Shown here piece by piece: positions 15,234 through 23,014 of a stretch of DNA of 64,000 bases (its first letter is position 1; every line of letters begins with the position of its first letter). The position numbers and the translations under genes are program-made. Origin of the DNA: an uncultured Clostridia bacterium (GTDB lineage: Bacteria; Bacillota; Clostridia; Saccharofermentanales; Saccharofermentanaceae); contig CALEFT010000027.1 in assembly GCA_937876985.1 (NCBI GenBank), positions 1 to 64,000 on the forward strand, read 5' to 3'. The notes below the pieces were generated by a model that saw nothing but the letters and a program-made list of their open reading frames with translations, searched no databases and was not told the DNA's origin.

Positions 15234-15971
15234 ATGAAAGAATTAGATTTTACGGGCAAAGTATTTGTTGTTACAGGAGCGGCATCCGGTATCGGAAGAA
15301 GTTGTGCCGAACAGCTTCTGGAATCAGGTGCAATGGTAATCGGTATTGATCTGGCAAAAAGCGATCTTGCTTATGATACTTACAAGCATTACATGGCAAG
15401 TATTACGGACGAAGAAGCTATCAGAAAGATCACTGATGATGTCATATATAATTACGGAAAGATAGACGGACTAGTCAATGCTGCCGGAATCTGGGGGAAC
15501 AGTAAGCCGTTCTTTGATACGGAGACTTCTGAATGGGAACGGATCATATCTGTTAACCTCACTGGAACCTATATTGTCTCAAAGTTCGTGGCCAATGCCA
15601 TGATACCTAATAAGAGCGGAAAGATCGTTAATATAAGTTGCCTTAGAAGTACAATATTCAGAAATAATATGACTGATTATGCAGCATCAAAAGGCGCTGT
15701 TGTTGCATTGACATCAGCAATGGCTTTAGATCTTGCACCATATAATATCAGAGTAAATGCTGTTGCTCCCGGATTCATATATACTGGTATGACGAAAGGA
15801 TCTTTTGATAACGAGGAGATAAGGAAGCAGTCAGAAACCCTTATACCTGAAGGACGGCTCGGGCAACCTGAAGATATATCCAAAGTTGTCTTGTTTCTTC
15901 TCTCGGATCTTTCAGATTATATAAACGGAACCAATGTATTTGCAGACGGCGGGTACCATATACAAAAGTAA
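15234..15971 (+). CDS. Short-chain dehydrogenase/reductase
   Basis: A 245-residue NAD(P)-dependent oxidoreductase. It has the Rossmann motif TGAASGIG (residues 14-21), NAAG near 83, catalytic Ser in NISCLRS, and YAASKGAV with the catalytic Tyr and Lys. The C-terminal FADGGYHIQK is typical. The Asp after beta-2 (IGIDLA) favours NAD over NADP. It starts 17 bases after the permease with AGGAGG, so it belongs to the same operon. Substrate unknown; an oxidoreductase in an arsenic-type operon is unusual. Confidence 0.85.
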   Translation: MKELDFTGKVFVVTGAASGIGRSCAEQLLESGAMVIGIDLAKSDLAYDTYKHYMASITDEEAIRKITDDVIYNYGKIDGLVNAAGIWGNSKPFFDTETSEWERIISVNLTGTYIVSKFVANAMIPNKSGKIVNISCLRSTIFRNNMTDYAASKGAVVALTSAMALDLAPYNIRVNAVAPGFIYTGMTKGSFDNEEIRKQSETLIPEGRLGQPEDISKVVLFLLSDLSDYINGTNVFADGGYHIQK

Positions 15972-16009
15972 CTTATAATTCACATAAGCAGTAAAGAGGA
16001 ATATGTTTT

Positions 16010-16462
16010 ATGGTGTTTAGAGTTGAAGAGCATTCTGATACAGAAATAATTAAGGGTTTATTTGTTGAGTATTCTCATATCAAAGGGGCAGAAAGCTGCT
16101 TTGTCTCATTTGATAAAGAATTGAATGATCTGGAAGGATATTATTCCGGCGGAGCAATATTGATCGGATATGAAGAAGACAAACCTGTGGCATGTGTAGC
16201 TGTCAAAAAGATAAATAGCGAAACATGTGAAGGAAAACGCTTATTTATCAAACCTGAATATAGAGGAAAAGGGTATGCCCGGATAATGATCAAAGCAATG
16301 ACGGACAAGGCCTCTGAACTTAGATTCAAAGAAGTTGTTTTCACGACCAAACCGGCTGTCATGAGCGTTGGATACGGTCTGTATAAACGAATGGGGTTTG
16401 AAGAATTATCCGAAGAGAATGGAATTGTCTCTATGAGAATAGATCTTAGCAAGATGAATTAA
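16010..16462 (+). CDS. GNAT-family N-acetyltransferase
   Basis: A 150-residue acetyltransferase. The acetyl-CoA loop RLFIKPEYRGKGYARIMIKAM (R-G-K-G-Y-A) is clear, preceded by VACVAVKKI and followed by VGYGLYKRMGFEEL. It is the last gene of the ArsR operon, 38 bases after the SDR gene with AGAGGAATATG upstream. The known acetyltransferase ArsN acts on arsinothricin or phosphinothricin in such loci, so a role in organoarsenical detoxification is possible, but the sequence alone does not show it. Confidence 0.85.
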   Translation: MVFRVEEHSDTEIIKGLFVEYSHIKGAESCFVSFDKELNDLEGYYSGGAILIGYEEDKPVACVAVKKINSETCEGKRLFIKPEYRGKGYARIMIKAMTDKASELRFKEVVFTTKPAVMSVGYGLYKRMGFEELSEENGIVSMRIDLSKMN

Positions 16463-16544
16463 GTTCCTTTTGAATGTTAGTCAGGCAAATCAGGAATTAA
16501 TATAACTAACAAACAATCAAACACAAAAGAGCTTCGTACCAATT

Positions 16545-17699
16545 TTAGTCATCATACCTTACAAAAGTTCTTCCACCATCGAAAGAATGATTATACATTG
16601 AATACATAGACGTATTATCTTCATTATTATATGAAGACAAATCTATCTTCAGATAATCTTTCCATTCAAAAGTTTCTATCTCAGGATATGCAAGATATAC
16701 ATAGATTATTCTATGATTAGTATCGTCTATTAAGGCGTATTCATATGTGCCCGCAAATCCATCAATCGTAATGTAGGCAGGATAATTGTAAGAATCGCTG
16801 TCATAACACACTATATTTGTATATTCTTCTCCTCCTGACCTTATAGTCATCTGCAGATTTTCAAGTCTTTCCATCTCGCTATCAAACTGTTCGGAAGAGA
16901 ATTCACATTCTAAAATCATGACTGAATCTGTATCAAAAATTCCTGTACTAAATCTGGCAATGTAATTGCTATTCTCATTATTCACGATATTTTCGTCAGG
17001 AAATATGGACAGATTGCTGTCTAAATCTCTATTGTAGGTAGAGATAATATTTGATTTGCTGTATTCCGATAACGTACTAGTCTCGGAAACATTCCAATGA
17101 AACATGGTTGTGAGAAGTCCGAGGATAGAAAGCACTGCCAGAACAAATACAACAACACTTATTGGGAGAAGAACCTTGCGAAGTTTTCTAACTTTCCCCT
17201 TATTCACTCTTCCCATAACCTGCGTTATTCTGATAACACCCATGCCGGAAATCACAAGACCAATTACAACAACACAAAATATGCATCCTCTAAGCTGTGA
17301 ATACCTTAAAAATGTACTTTCCCCGGGAACAATATCTATGACAAACGGAATAATCCACAATGCAAGAAATATAAGCGCACATCCGAAAATGCTTCCGAAA
17401 AGTTTCTTGATTAGGTTTTCCTTCTCTGTTTCTGAATAATCTGCTACCTTTACGAGGGTATCCTTCATTTCTTCTGTCATGTTCTCACTTTTCCTTTCTC
17501 CATCAATAAGCTCACGAATATCCACATCATAATAATCCGCCAGCTCAACCAAAATTGACAAGTCCGGCATATTATTACCGTTCTCCCATCGTGACACAGT
17601 TCTTGAAGCAACATTAAATTTCTCGGCAAGCTGTTCCTGTGTCAGATTTTTTTCTTTTCTAAGTTCCTTTAGAAATGAACCTATCTTTGCCTGATTCAT
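16545..17699 (-). CDS. XRE-family regulator with membrane-anchored extracytoplasmic domain
   Basis: A 384-residue protein. Residues 1-70 are a Cro/C1-type helix-turn-helix (LRKEKNLTQEQLAEKF, ASRTVSRWENGNNMPD). Four membrane segments follow (about 104-124, 134-160, 170-200 in pairs). A C-terminal domain of about 170 residues, rich in Ser, Asn and Asp, is then expected outside the cell. Such one-protein regulators may sense envelope signals, but no ligand is known. GGAGGTAA precedes the ATG. It is convergent with the ArsR operon and has its own upstream region. Confidence 0.8.
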   Translation of the reverse strand: MNQAKIGSFLKELRKEKNLTQEQLAEKFNVASRTVSRWENGNNMPDLSILVELADYYDVDIRELIDGERKSENMTEEMKDTLVKVADYSETEKENLIKKLFGSIFGCALIFLALWIIPFVIDIVPGESTFLRYSQLRGCIFCVVVIGLVISGMGVIRITQVMGRVNKGKVRKLRKVLLPISVVVFVLAVLSILGLLTTMFHWNVSETSTLSEYSKSNIISTYNRDLDSNLSIFPDENIVNNENSNYIARFSTGIFDTDSVMILECEFSSEQFDSEMERLENLQMTIRSGGEEYTNIVCYDSDSYNYPAYITIDGFAGTYEYALIDDTNHRIIYVYLAYPEIETFEWKDYLKIDLSSYNNEDNTSMYSMYNHSFDGGRTFVRYDD

Positions 17700-17790
17700 T
17701 AGGCTTACCTCCTTTCAATGCTTCAAGTATGTCTCGTCCGATTCAGTTTTAACACGACATAAAGTGAGAAAAAGCCGTATTTAAGAACCG

Positions 17791-17803
17791 GACACGATGT
17801 GTC
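17791..17803. promoter_or_regulatory. Candidate operator of the XRE regulator
   Basis: GACACGATGTGTC is a 13-base dyad about 92 bases upstream of the XRE start codon, with related half-sites (ACACGACAT at 17752, GTCTCGTCC at 17731) nearer the gene. The rest of the 500-base gap 17700-18195 shows no gene. Confidence 0.35.
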
Positions 17804-18020
17804 TTGTTTGATTTTAATACATTTAACCTATATTTTATCCTCATTCCCCATACTAAGGAAAACTGATGATTTATTCGACCAATATCGTATCACAAAAGCT
17901 ATTGCTATACTATTAGCCAAGAAGCTTTCTATGTAAGTTCTTGATAATTGAATCCTTTATCACTGTATACAGTATACTCTTTTAGGTCTCTTTCTCTGTA
18001 AACTGCTGCCCTCATTATTT

Positions 18021-18047
18021 CATCTTCCGCCCCCCTCGAAAAGCAAG
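18021..18047. repeat. 27-base repeat, copy 2
   Basis: Exact copy of 2596-2622, here in the gap between the XRE gene and the membrane gene at 18211, without an obvious hairpin of its own. Confidence 0.75.
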
Positions 18048-18210
18048 GCTCCGTCCTCATATCACCCCAAGTTTTCTATTCTGTTTAATTCATATTTTAC
18101 ATTTCTTGCTATCCTACCAAATCGTTTTTCTAAAAACACCTAGTCTGTATACTTTCTCATAACTATGCTAATATAATAATAACAATTTTTGTTTAATGGA
18201 GGATAGATAT

Positions 18211-18912
18211 ATGTTAAACCTTACACCAATCTTATTTTTCCCACTAAAAATCAGAAGAACTTTTCTCATTCTTCCTTTTTTTATTGTCTTTGGAATTATA
18301 TTAATTCCAATTTTCGTTTTTATGTTCGCTCTAATGTCGGCTCCCGACGAGTACGCAATGGCCGTAATTGCCTTGATTTTTATTGTATTCTCTATTCTCA
18401 TCTGGTTACCGGCTATAATTATTTCCCTTATCAAGTTCTATAAGATCGCAGCCAAAAAAGAAAACTCTCCTTTCCGCCTCATTCCAGAAGCTCCAGAAGG
18501 AACCTTATCTAAGTTACCTATTTCTATTGATTTTGAATCAATACCACGAGTTATTATTTATCGCATTTTAACTCAAGATGAAATCGCGAAGTCTTTGTCT
18601 AGCTCAATAATTCCAACATTAAATGCAAATAATACCACTGCGCAAGACACTTTCAAAATCACAGAACTAATGGTAAACCAGAATCACAAAGTATGTATGA
18701 TACCAAAACTTAATTCTGGCCTTTTGCTTAGTACATTTGGTCTCGCTTCTCCTCGAATGCAACAGTCTATTTGCTGGATTGTTTTCACTGGTGATACATT
18801 CGATGCCTTTATGAATGAATTTAACAAACACGACAATATAATCAAAACCAAAAAATTAAGCGATATCGAAGCAAAATACATTATCGACGGCTTCGCTACT
18901 CACGGTCTTTAA
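18211..18912 (+). CDS. Uncharacterised membrane protein
   Basis: A 233-residue protein of no recognised family. Two membrane segments (about residues 18-45 and 50-75) are followed by a soluble domain of about 150 residues, probably cytoplasmic judging by the following basic segment KFYKIAAKKE. GGAGG lies 8 bases before the ATG at 18211 and TATAAT at about 18172-18177, so promoter and start are clear. A decayed copy of this promoter and start is at about 5595-5667. It is transcribed against replication direction. Confidence 0.65.
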   Translation: MLNLTPILFFPLKIRRTFLILPFFIVFGIILIPIFVFMFALMSAPDEYAMAVIALIFIVFSILIWLPAIIISLIKFYKIAAKKENSPFRLIPEAPEGTLSKLPISIDFESIPRVIIYRILTQDEIAKSLSSSIIPTLNANNTTAQDTFKITELMVNQNHKVCMIPKLNSGLLLSTFGLASPRMQQSICWIVFTGDTFDAFMNEFNKHDNIIKTKKLSDIEAKYIIDGFATHGL

Positions 18913-19002
18913 TATGCCAGTAATTAATTGAAGCAAATAACCGATTTAACCAACAAGGTCCAAATCCACTTCTTCAATTACTGTTCCACCCTAGGCAAAA
19001 AC

Positions 19003-19027
19003 AAAAAACCAGCCCTATCGGACTGGT
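19003..19027 (-). terminator. Terminator of tRNA-Ser(UGA) copy 1
   Basis: Minus-strand ACCAGTCC-GATA-GGGCTGGT followed by TTTTTTG, beginning 6 bases past the tRNA end. Confidence 0.8.
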
Positions 19028-19032
19028 TTTTT

Positions 19033-19121
19033 TGGCGGAGACGGTGGGATTCGAACCCACGTGGCTTTGACACCAAACGGTTTTCAAGACCGCCTCGTTA
19101 TGACCGCTTCGATACATCTCC
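19033..19121 (-). tRNA. tRNA-Ser (anticodon UGA), copy 1
   Basis: An 89-base class II tRNA with encoded CCA. Acceptor GGAGATG pairs with CGTCTCC (one G-T), the anticodon loop CTTGAAA gives TGA, and a long variable arm and GGTTCGAATCC T-loop are present. It is identical over its full length to 20773-20861. Confidence 0.95.
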
Positions 19122-19303
19122 GTATTCAGTTGTGTGTTTCCCATTATACACGTTGACGGAGCAAAGGAAAGAAAAATAGGAAAGAAATTCTTTCTTTTGG
19201 AAATAAAAGAAGCACCACCTAAGTGATGCTTCTATTTACTGTATATACCTACAAACATCGATATATTTAGTATTTGTCTACATTCAAACGGTCACGGAAT
19301 GAA

Positions 19304-20578
19304 TCAGTTTTTTAAGCACGATATCGGTATAATGTATATTCCATCTTCACGCCTGTATGCATAATCTCCAATTCCGACAATTATTGCCATGAACGATGGT
19401 TTATTCATCTTTGTAGTGTCAATCTTATCCTGTAAAGAATTGAGATTCACAGCCCCTTCCTCTATGAGCTTGTTTCCGCCTAGCTTGATCTCTATAAGAC
19501 CATACGTTCCATTTCTCATGTGTATCACCGTATCACATTCAAGACCAGACTTATCTCTGTAATGGTATACACTTCCACCCAATGACTCACTGTATACTCT
19601 GAGATCTCTGACACACAGAGTCTCAAAGAGCAATCCAAGAGTATTCAGATCATTGACCAGATCTCCAGGATTAATACCAAGTGCAGCAGTCGCGATTGAT
19701 GGATCGACAAAGTACCTGGTATTAGATGTGCGAATAGCTGTCTTTGAACGGAGATTAGGATTCCACGCTGGCATTTCTTCTACTACAAATATCTTCTTGA
19801 GAGCATTAATGTAACTTACAATAGTGTCCTCGTTCAACGATTCTACATCATTAGTTGCGATATCATCTTTAATGAGAGTATTAGGCACCTGACTGCCTTG
19901 ATTTCTTGCATATGAACGCATTAGTTTTCTAACTCTGTCAGGGTTTTTGTTCACTCCATCAGCCCGGTTTATATCCGATTTAACAACTGCATCGTAGTAA
20001 TCAACAGATTGAGCCAAAGCCGCTCTCTCCTTCATGTCTATAGCACGCGGCCACCCTCCGCGACATATTAGAAAGGCTAATCTGTCTATATCCATATCGC
20101 TTGTTCCGGAGATCGTTTGGGGAGATGAGAACAATTCTCCCAAGCTCACTTCTCCACTTGACTCTTCCGATTCGAATAAAGACATTGGCCGCATAGTAAG
20201 CCATGTAAATCTTCCCGTTCCGGAATGCATGATCTCATTGGATTCGACAGGTACAGCTGAACCAGTTAATATGAACTGTCCCTCTTCATCACGACTGTCA
20301 ACTTCATATCTCGCAGCATCCCAGAGTTTGGGAGCAATCTGCCATTCATCGATGAGCCGAGGGGTATCGCCTTTCAAAAGCCTGGCGGGATCGATTTCAG
20401 ACATCTGGATATTTACGTCCCTTTTCCCTGGTTCATCCATTCTAATAATACTTTTGGCCAACTGCATAGCAGTAGTAGTTTTACCGCACCATTTCGGTCC
20501 TTCTATAACAACTGCACCTTTTTCTTCGAGTTTATCTATCAGTATACTATCTGCTATGCGTCTTTTGTAATTCTTCAT
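19304..20578 (-). CDS. AAA+ ATPase with C-terminal DUF4143-type domain
   Basis: A 424-residue protein with Walker A GPKWCGKT (residues 27-34), a LLKGDTPRLIDEWQ segment as Walker B, sensor-like FILTGSA, and a C-terminal LECDTVIHM...YGLIEIKLGG, the nuclease-like DUF4143 signature. It belongs to the same broad family as the protein at 123-1418 but is clearly distinct. The ATG at 20578 follows a GAGGTGACATA site. It stands alone between two identical tRNA-Ser genes, and a pair of TTTTTCGGCG repeats lies upstream. Cellular role unknown. Confidence 0.9.
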   Translation of the reverse strand: MKNYKRRIADSILIDKLEEKGAVVIEGPKWCGKTTTAMQLAKSIIRMDEPGKRDVNIQMSEIDPARLLKGDTPRLIDEWQIAPKLWDAARYEVDSRDEEGQFILTGSAVPVESNEIMHSGTGRFTWLTMRPMSLFESEESSGEVSLGELFSSPQTISGTSDMDIDRLAFLICRGGWPRAIDMKERAALAQSVDYYDAVVKSDINRADGVNKNPDRVRKLMRSYARNQGSQVPNTLIKDDIATNDVESLNEDTIVSYINALKKIFVVEEMPAWNPNLRSKTAIRTSNTRYFVDPSIATAALGINPGDLVNDLNTLGLLFETLCVRDLRVYSESLGGSVYHYRDKSGLECDTVIHMRNGTYGLIEIKLGGNKLIEEGAVNLNSLQDKIDTTKMNKPSFMAIIVGIGDYAYRREDGIYIIPISCLKN

Positions 20579-20629
20579 TATGTCACCTCACTGTATAAAG
20601 AATAGGGCTTTGCAGGAATAATGTCAATA

Positions 20630-20666
20630 TTTTTCGGCGTTTTAGTTCGATGTTTTTCGGCGTTTT
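20630..20666 (-). repeat. Paired 14-base direct repeats before the second ATPase
   Basis: TTTTTCGGCGTTTT occurs at 20630-20643 and 20653-20666 (period 23), about 50-90 bases upstream of the ATPase start. It shares the TTTTTCGG core with the repeats before the ATPase at 1418. Confidence 0.55.
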
Positions 20667-20710
20667 GGCAATATTTTATTCGTCAATATGCTCTTAACAG
20701 CTCTTGAACA

Positions 20711-20760
20711 TAAAAGTACCCCCGTAAATTGTAACATCACTGTCCAACTTATGGGGGTAA
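20711..20760 (-). terminator. Terminator-like hairpin after tRNA-Ser(UGA) copy 2
   Basis: Minus-strand TTACCCCCATAAGTTG pairs with CAATTTACGGGGGTAC across a 13-base loop and is followed by TTTTATG. Confidence 0.6.
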
Positions 20761-20772
20761 CTTCACTCATTA

Positions 20773-20861
20773 TGGCGGAGACGGTGGGATTCGAACCCAC
20801 GTGGCTTTGACACCAAACGGTTTTCAAGACCGCCTCGTTATGACCGCTTCGATACATCTCC
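20773..20861 (-). tRNA. tRNA-Ser (anticodon UGA), copy 2
   Basis: Identical to the tRNA at 19033-19121, with the same anticodon TGA and encoded CCA. The flanking sequence differs from copy 1, including a different terminator, so the identity is confined to the tRNA gene. Confidence 0.95.
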
Positions 20862-20955
20862 ATATGTTATCCGCGTTTACTGCCTTGATATAATACTCGG
20901 ATTTGTGTTTTATGTCAATGTTTCTTTTCGATAGAGGCGGCAGAAAATGCTTGGT

Positions 20956-21834
20956 TTAGCCGAGAATTTCAACTAATCTATCAAGATCTTCGAAATTCTT
21001 ATAGTCGATTACAATTTTGCCTTTGCCCTGGCTTGCGTCTGTAATCTTAATTTTTACTCTAGAACCAAGACTCTTCTTGAGCTTAGTTTCTACCTCTTTT
21101 GTGGAGAGTTTTACTTGCTCGCTTACTTCACTAGTCTTCTTTGTCGCATTTCCAAAGTTTTCTCCAGCTTGAGCAAGGCGCTTAACATATTCTTCTGCCT
21201 GACGAACAGTCATGTCCTTAGCAATGATTGTCTCTGCAGCCCTTTGCTGATCTTCCTTGTTCTTAAGAGATAGCAAGGCTTTAGCGTGTCCTGCACTTAG
21301 ATCACCATTAATGATAAAGTCTTGAATTGACTCATCGATATTAATTAGACGAACTGTGTTTGCGATTGTTGCTCTTGGCTTTCCGAGCTTTTTGGCAAGC
21401 TGCTCCTGACTCATCTTGTGAGTCTTAAGAAGATTATCCATTGCGTATGCTTCTTCAAGTGGGTTTAAGTCAGCTCTTTGAATATTCTCGATGAGAGCTT
21501 GTTCCATTGTTTCTTTATCAGTTAGTTCACGAACAATTGCTGGAATAACTGTTAGACCAGCTAATCTAGATGCTCTCCATCTTCTCTCACCTGCAACAAT
21601 TCGATATCCAGTTCCTTTTTTCTGAACTATAATAGGCTGAATTACACCATTTTCTTTGATTGATTCAGCAAGCTCATTTAGTGCTTCATCATCGAATTTT
21701 TTTCTTGGTTGTCCTTCGTTTGGACTGATGTCATTTATCTTCAAATCAACAACAGAATCCTTCGCACTCTCTGGGATTCCTTCTGTAGATAATAAAGCTC
21801 CCAAACCTTTGCCTAACCCTTTATTTGCAGCCAT
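20956..21834 (-). CDS. parB: Chromosome partitioning protein ParB (Spo0J)
   Basis: A 292-residue CTP-dependent DNA clamp that loads at parS. Visible are the lead-in KGLGKGLGALL (ParA-stimulating N-terminus), the CTP-binding GERRWRA motif, ENIQRADLNPLEEA, and the helix-turn-helix around LAKKLGKPRATIAN. The C-terminal dimerisation part ends DYKNFEDLDRLVEIL. It follows parA by 40 bases in the same direction. Three perfect parS sites lie 0.9-1.1 kb upstream, between parA and gyrB. Confidence 0.97.
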   Translation of the reverse strand: MAANKGLGKGLGALLSTEGIPESAKDSVVDLKINDISPNEGQPRKKFDDEALNELAESIKENGVIQPIIVQKKGTGYRIVAGERRWRASRLAGLTVIPAIVRELTDKETMEQALIENIQRADLNPLEEAYAMDNLLKTHKMSQEQLAKKLGKPRATIANTVRLINIDESIQDFIINGDLSAGHAKALLSLKNKEDQQRAAETIIAKDMTVRQAEEYVKRLAQAGENFGNATKKTSEVSEQVKLSTKEVETKLKKSLGSRVKIKITDASQGKGKIVIDYKNFEDLDRLVEILG

Positions 21835-21874
21835 TTTGCACCTCCCATAATATAGATAGTTGTCTATATAATAT

Positions 21875-22642
21875 TTATTCCTTTGTTCTTTGTATGAATT
21901 CCTTTGTTAAGGCTTCGTAAGCCTTTCCGCCCTTACTCTTAGCATCATAATCTGATATTGCCAGACCGTGACTTGGAGCCTCTGCAAGACGTACATTTCT
22001 TGGAATTACAGTCTTAAATACTTTATCTCCAAAATAGTTGTCTACTTCCTGCTTAACCTGTCTTGTAAGTTGAGTTCTCTGATCAAACATTGTTAATACT
22101 ACACCGAGAATGCCAATAGATGGATTTAGCTTTTTCTTCACAATATTGATTGTATCAATAAGCTGTGTAAGTCCTTCTAATGCGTAGTATTCACCCTGAA
22201 TTGGAACAATTACACCTGTCGATGCTGTAAGAGCGTTTATTGTTAGTAATCCTAGTGAAGGAGGACAATCAATCATGATATAGTCATAGTTATCAACTAC
22301 TTCACTAATTGCATTCTTAAGTATCATCTCACGAGACATAGCACTTACTAATTCAACCTCTGCTCCAGCAAGATTGATATTTGTAGGACAGATATCTACG
22401 TTATTTGCACTTGTTTTGCAAATTGCTTGACTAATTGGTACTTCATTTACAAGAACATCATATACAGAGTTTTCTAATGCTCCCTTATCGATACCAAATC
22501 CGCTTGTTGCATTTCCTTGAGGATCAAGATCAATCATTAGGACTTTCTTTTTCTTTTTTCCTAGAAATGCACATAGACTTACTGTTGTTGTTGTTTTACC
22601 AACTCCACCCTTTTGATTTACGATAGAAATAATGTTTGTCAT
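21875..22642 (-). CDS. parA: Chromosome partitioning ATPase ParA (Soj)
   Basis: A 255-residue Walker-type ATPase that binds DNA non-specifically and works with ParB; in Firmicutes it also acts on DnaA. It has the deviant Walker A KGGVGKTTT (residues 11-19), the DLDPQGNATSGFG and DYIMIDCPPSLG motifs, and a normal length for Soj. It is the first gene of parA-parB; the upstream gap holds the parS sites. Confidence 0.97.
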   Translation of the reverse strand: MTNIISIVNQKGGVGKTTTTVSLCAFLGKKKKKVLMIDLDPQGNATSGFGIDKGALENSVYDVLVNEVPISQAICKTSANNVDICPTNINLAGAEVELVSAMSREMILKNAISEVVDNYDYIMIDCPPSLGLLTINALTASTGVIVPIQGEYYALEGLTQLIDTINIVKKKLNPSIGILGVVLTMFDQRTQLTRQVKQEVDNYFGDKVFKTVIPRNVRLAEAPSHGLAISDYDAKSKGGKAYEALTKEFIQRTKE

Positions 22643-22728
22643 CGTGAAATCTCCTTATTATTATAATTATATACATATAATATAACAGAATTACTTCATT
22701 TTCCGTGTTTCATGTTCTTTACAATAAT

Positions 22729-22744
22729 TGTTCCACGTGGAACA
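22729..22744. promoter_or_regulatory. parS site 1
   Basis: TGTTCCACGTGGAACA, a perfect 16-bp palindrome matching the ParB-binding consensus. Confidence 0.95.
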
Positions 22745-22833
22745 AATGATACACTATTGTATTTTAATTTATAAATAGACAAATGAGTTTATAACACTAT
22801 ATCAGAATAATTAGTTGTTTTTATAAAGCAACA

Positions 22834-22849
22834 TGTTCCACGTGGAACA
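22834..22849. promoter_or_regulatory. parS site 2
   Basis: TGTTCCACGTGGAACA, identical to site 1 and extended by one further paired base on each side (A/T), 105 bases from site 1. Confidence 0.95.
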
Positions 22850-22932
22850 TGTTGGTATTTTACATATAAGAAAACATATGATAATTATCGAACAAAATTT
22901 TGAAGCTCGTGAAACAATATAAAAAATGCTAT

Positions 22933-22948
22933 TGTTCCACGTGGAACA
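22933..22948. promoter_or_regulatory. parS site 3
   Basis: TGTTCCACGTGGAACA again, 99 bases from site 2. The palindrome extends outward (ATTG...CAAT). Together with sites 1 and 2 it fills the 372-base gap between parA and gyrB. Confidence 0.95.
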
Positions 22949-23014
22949 ATAAGAAAGCGGCTAGAATTAAGTCTTCTAGCCGCTCGTATATCAAAATAAT
23001 AACAATAATGAGAA

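Noticed and set aside
22899..22917. GAAGCTCGTGAAACA as a degenerate parS
   Set aside because: Only one half-site matches. It was not called, though ParB could spread over it.
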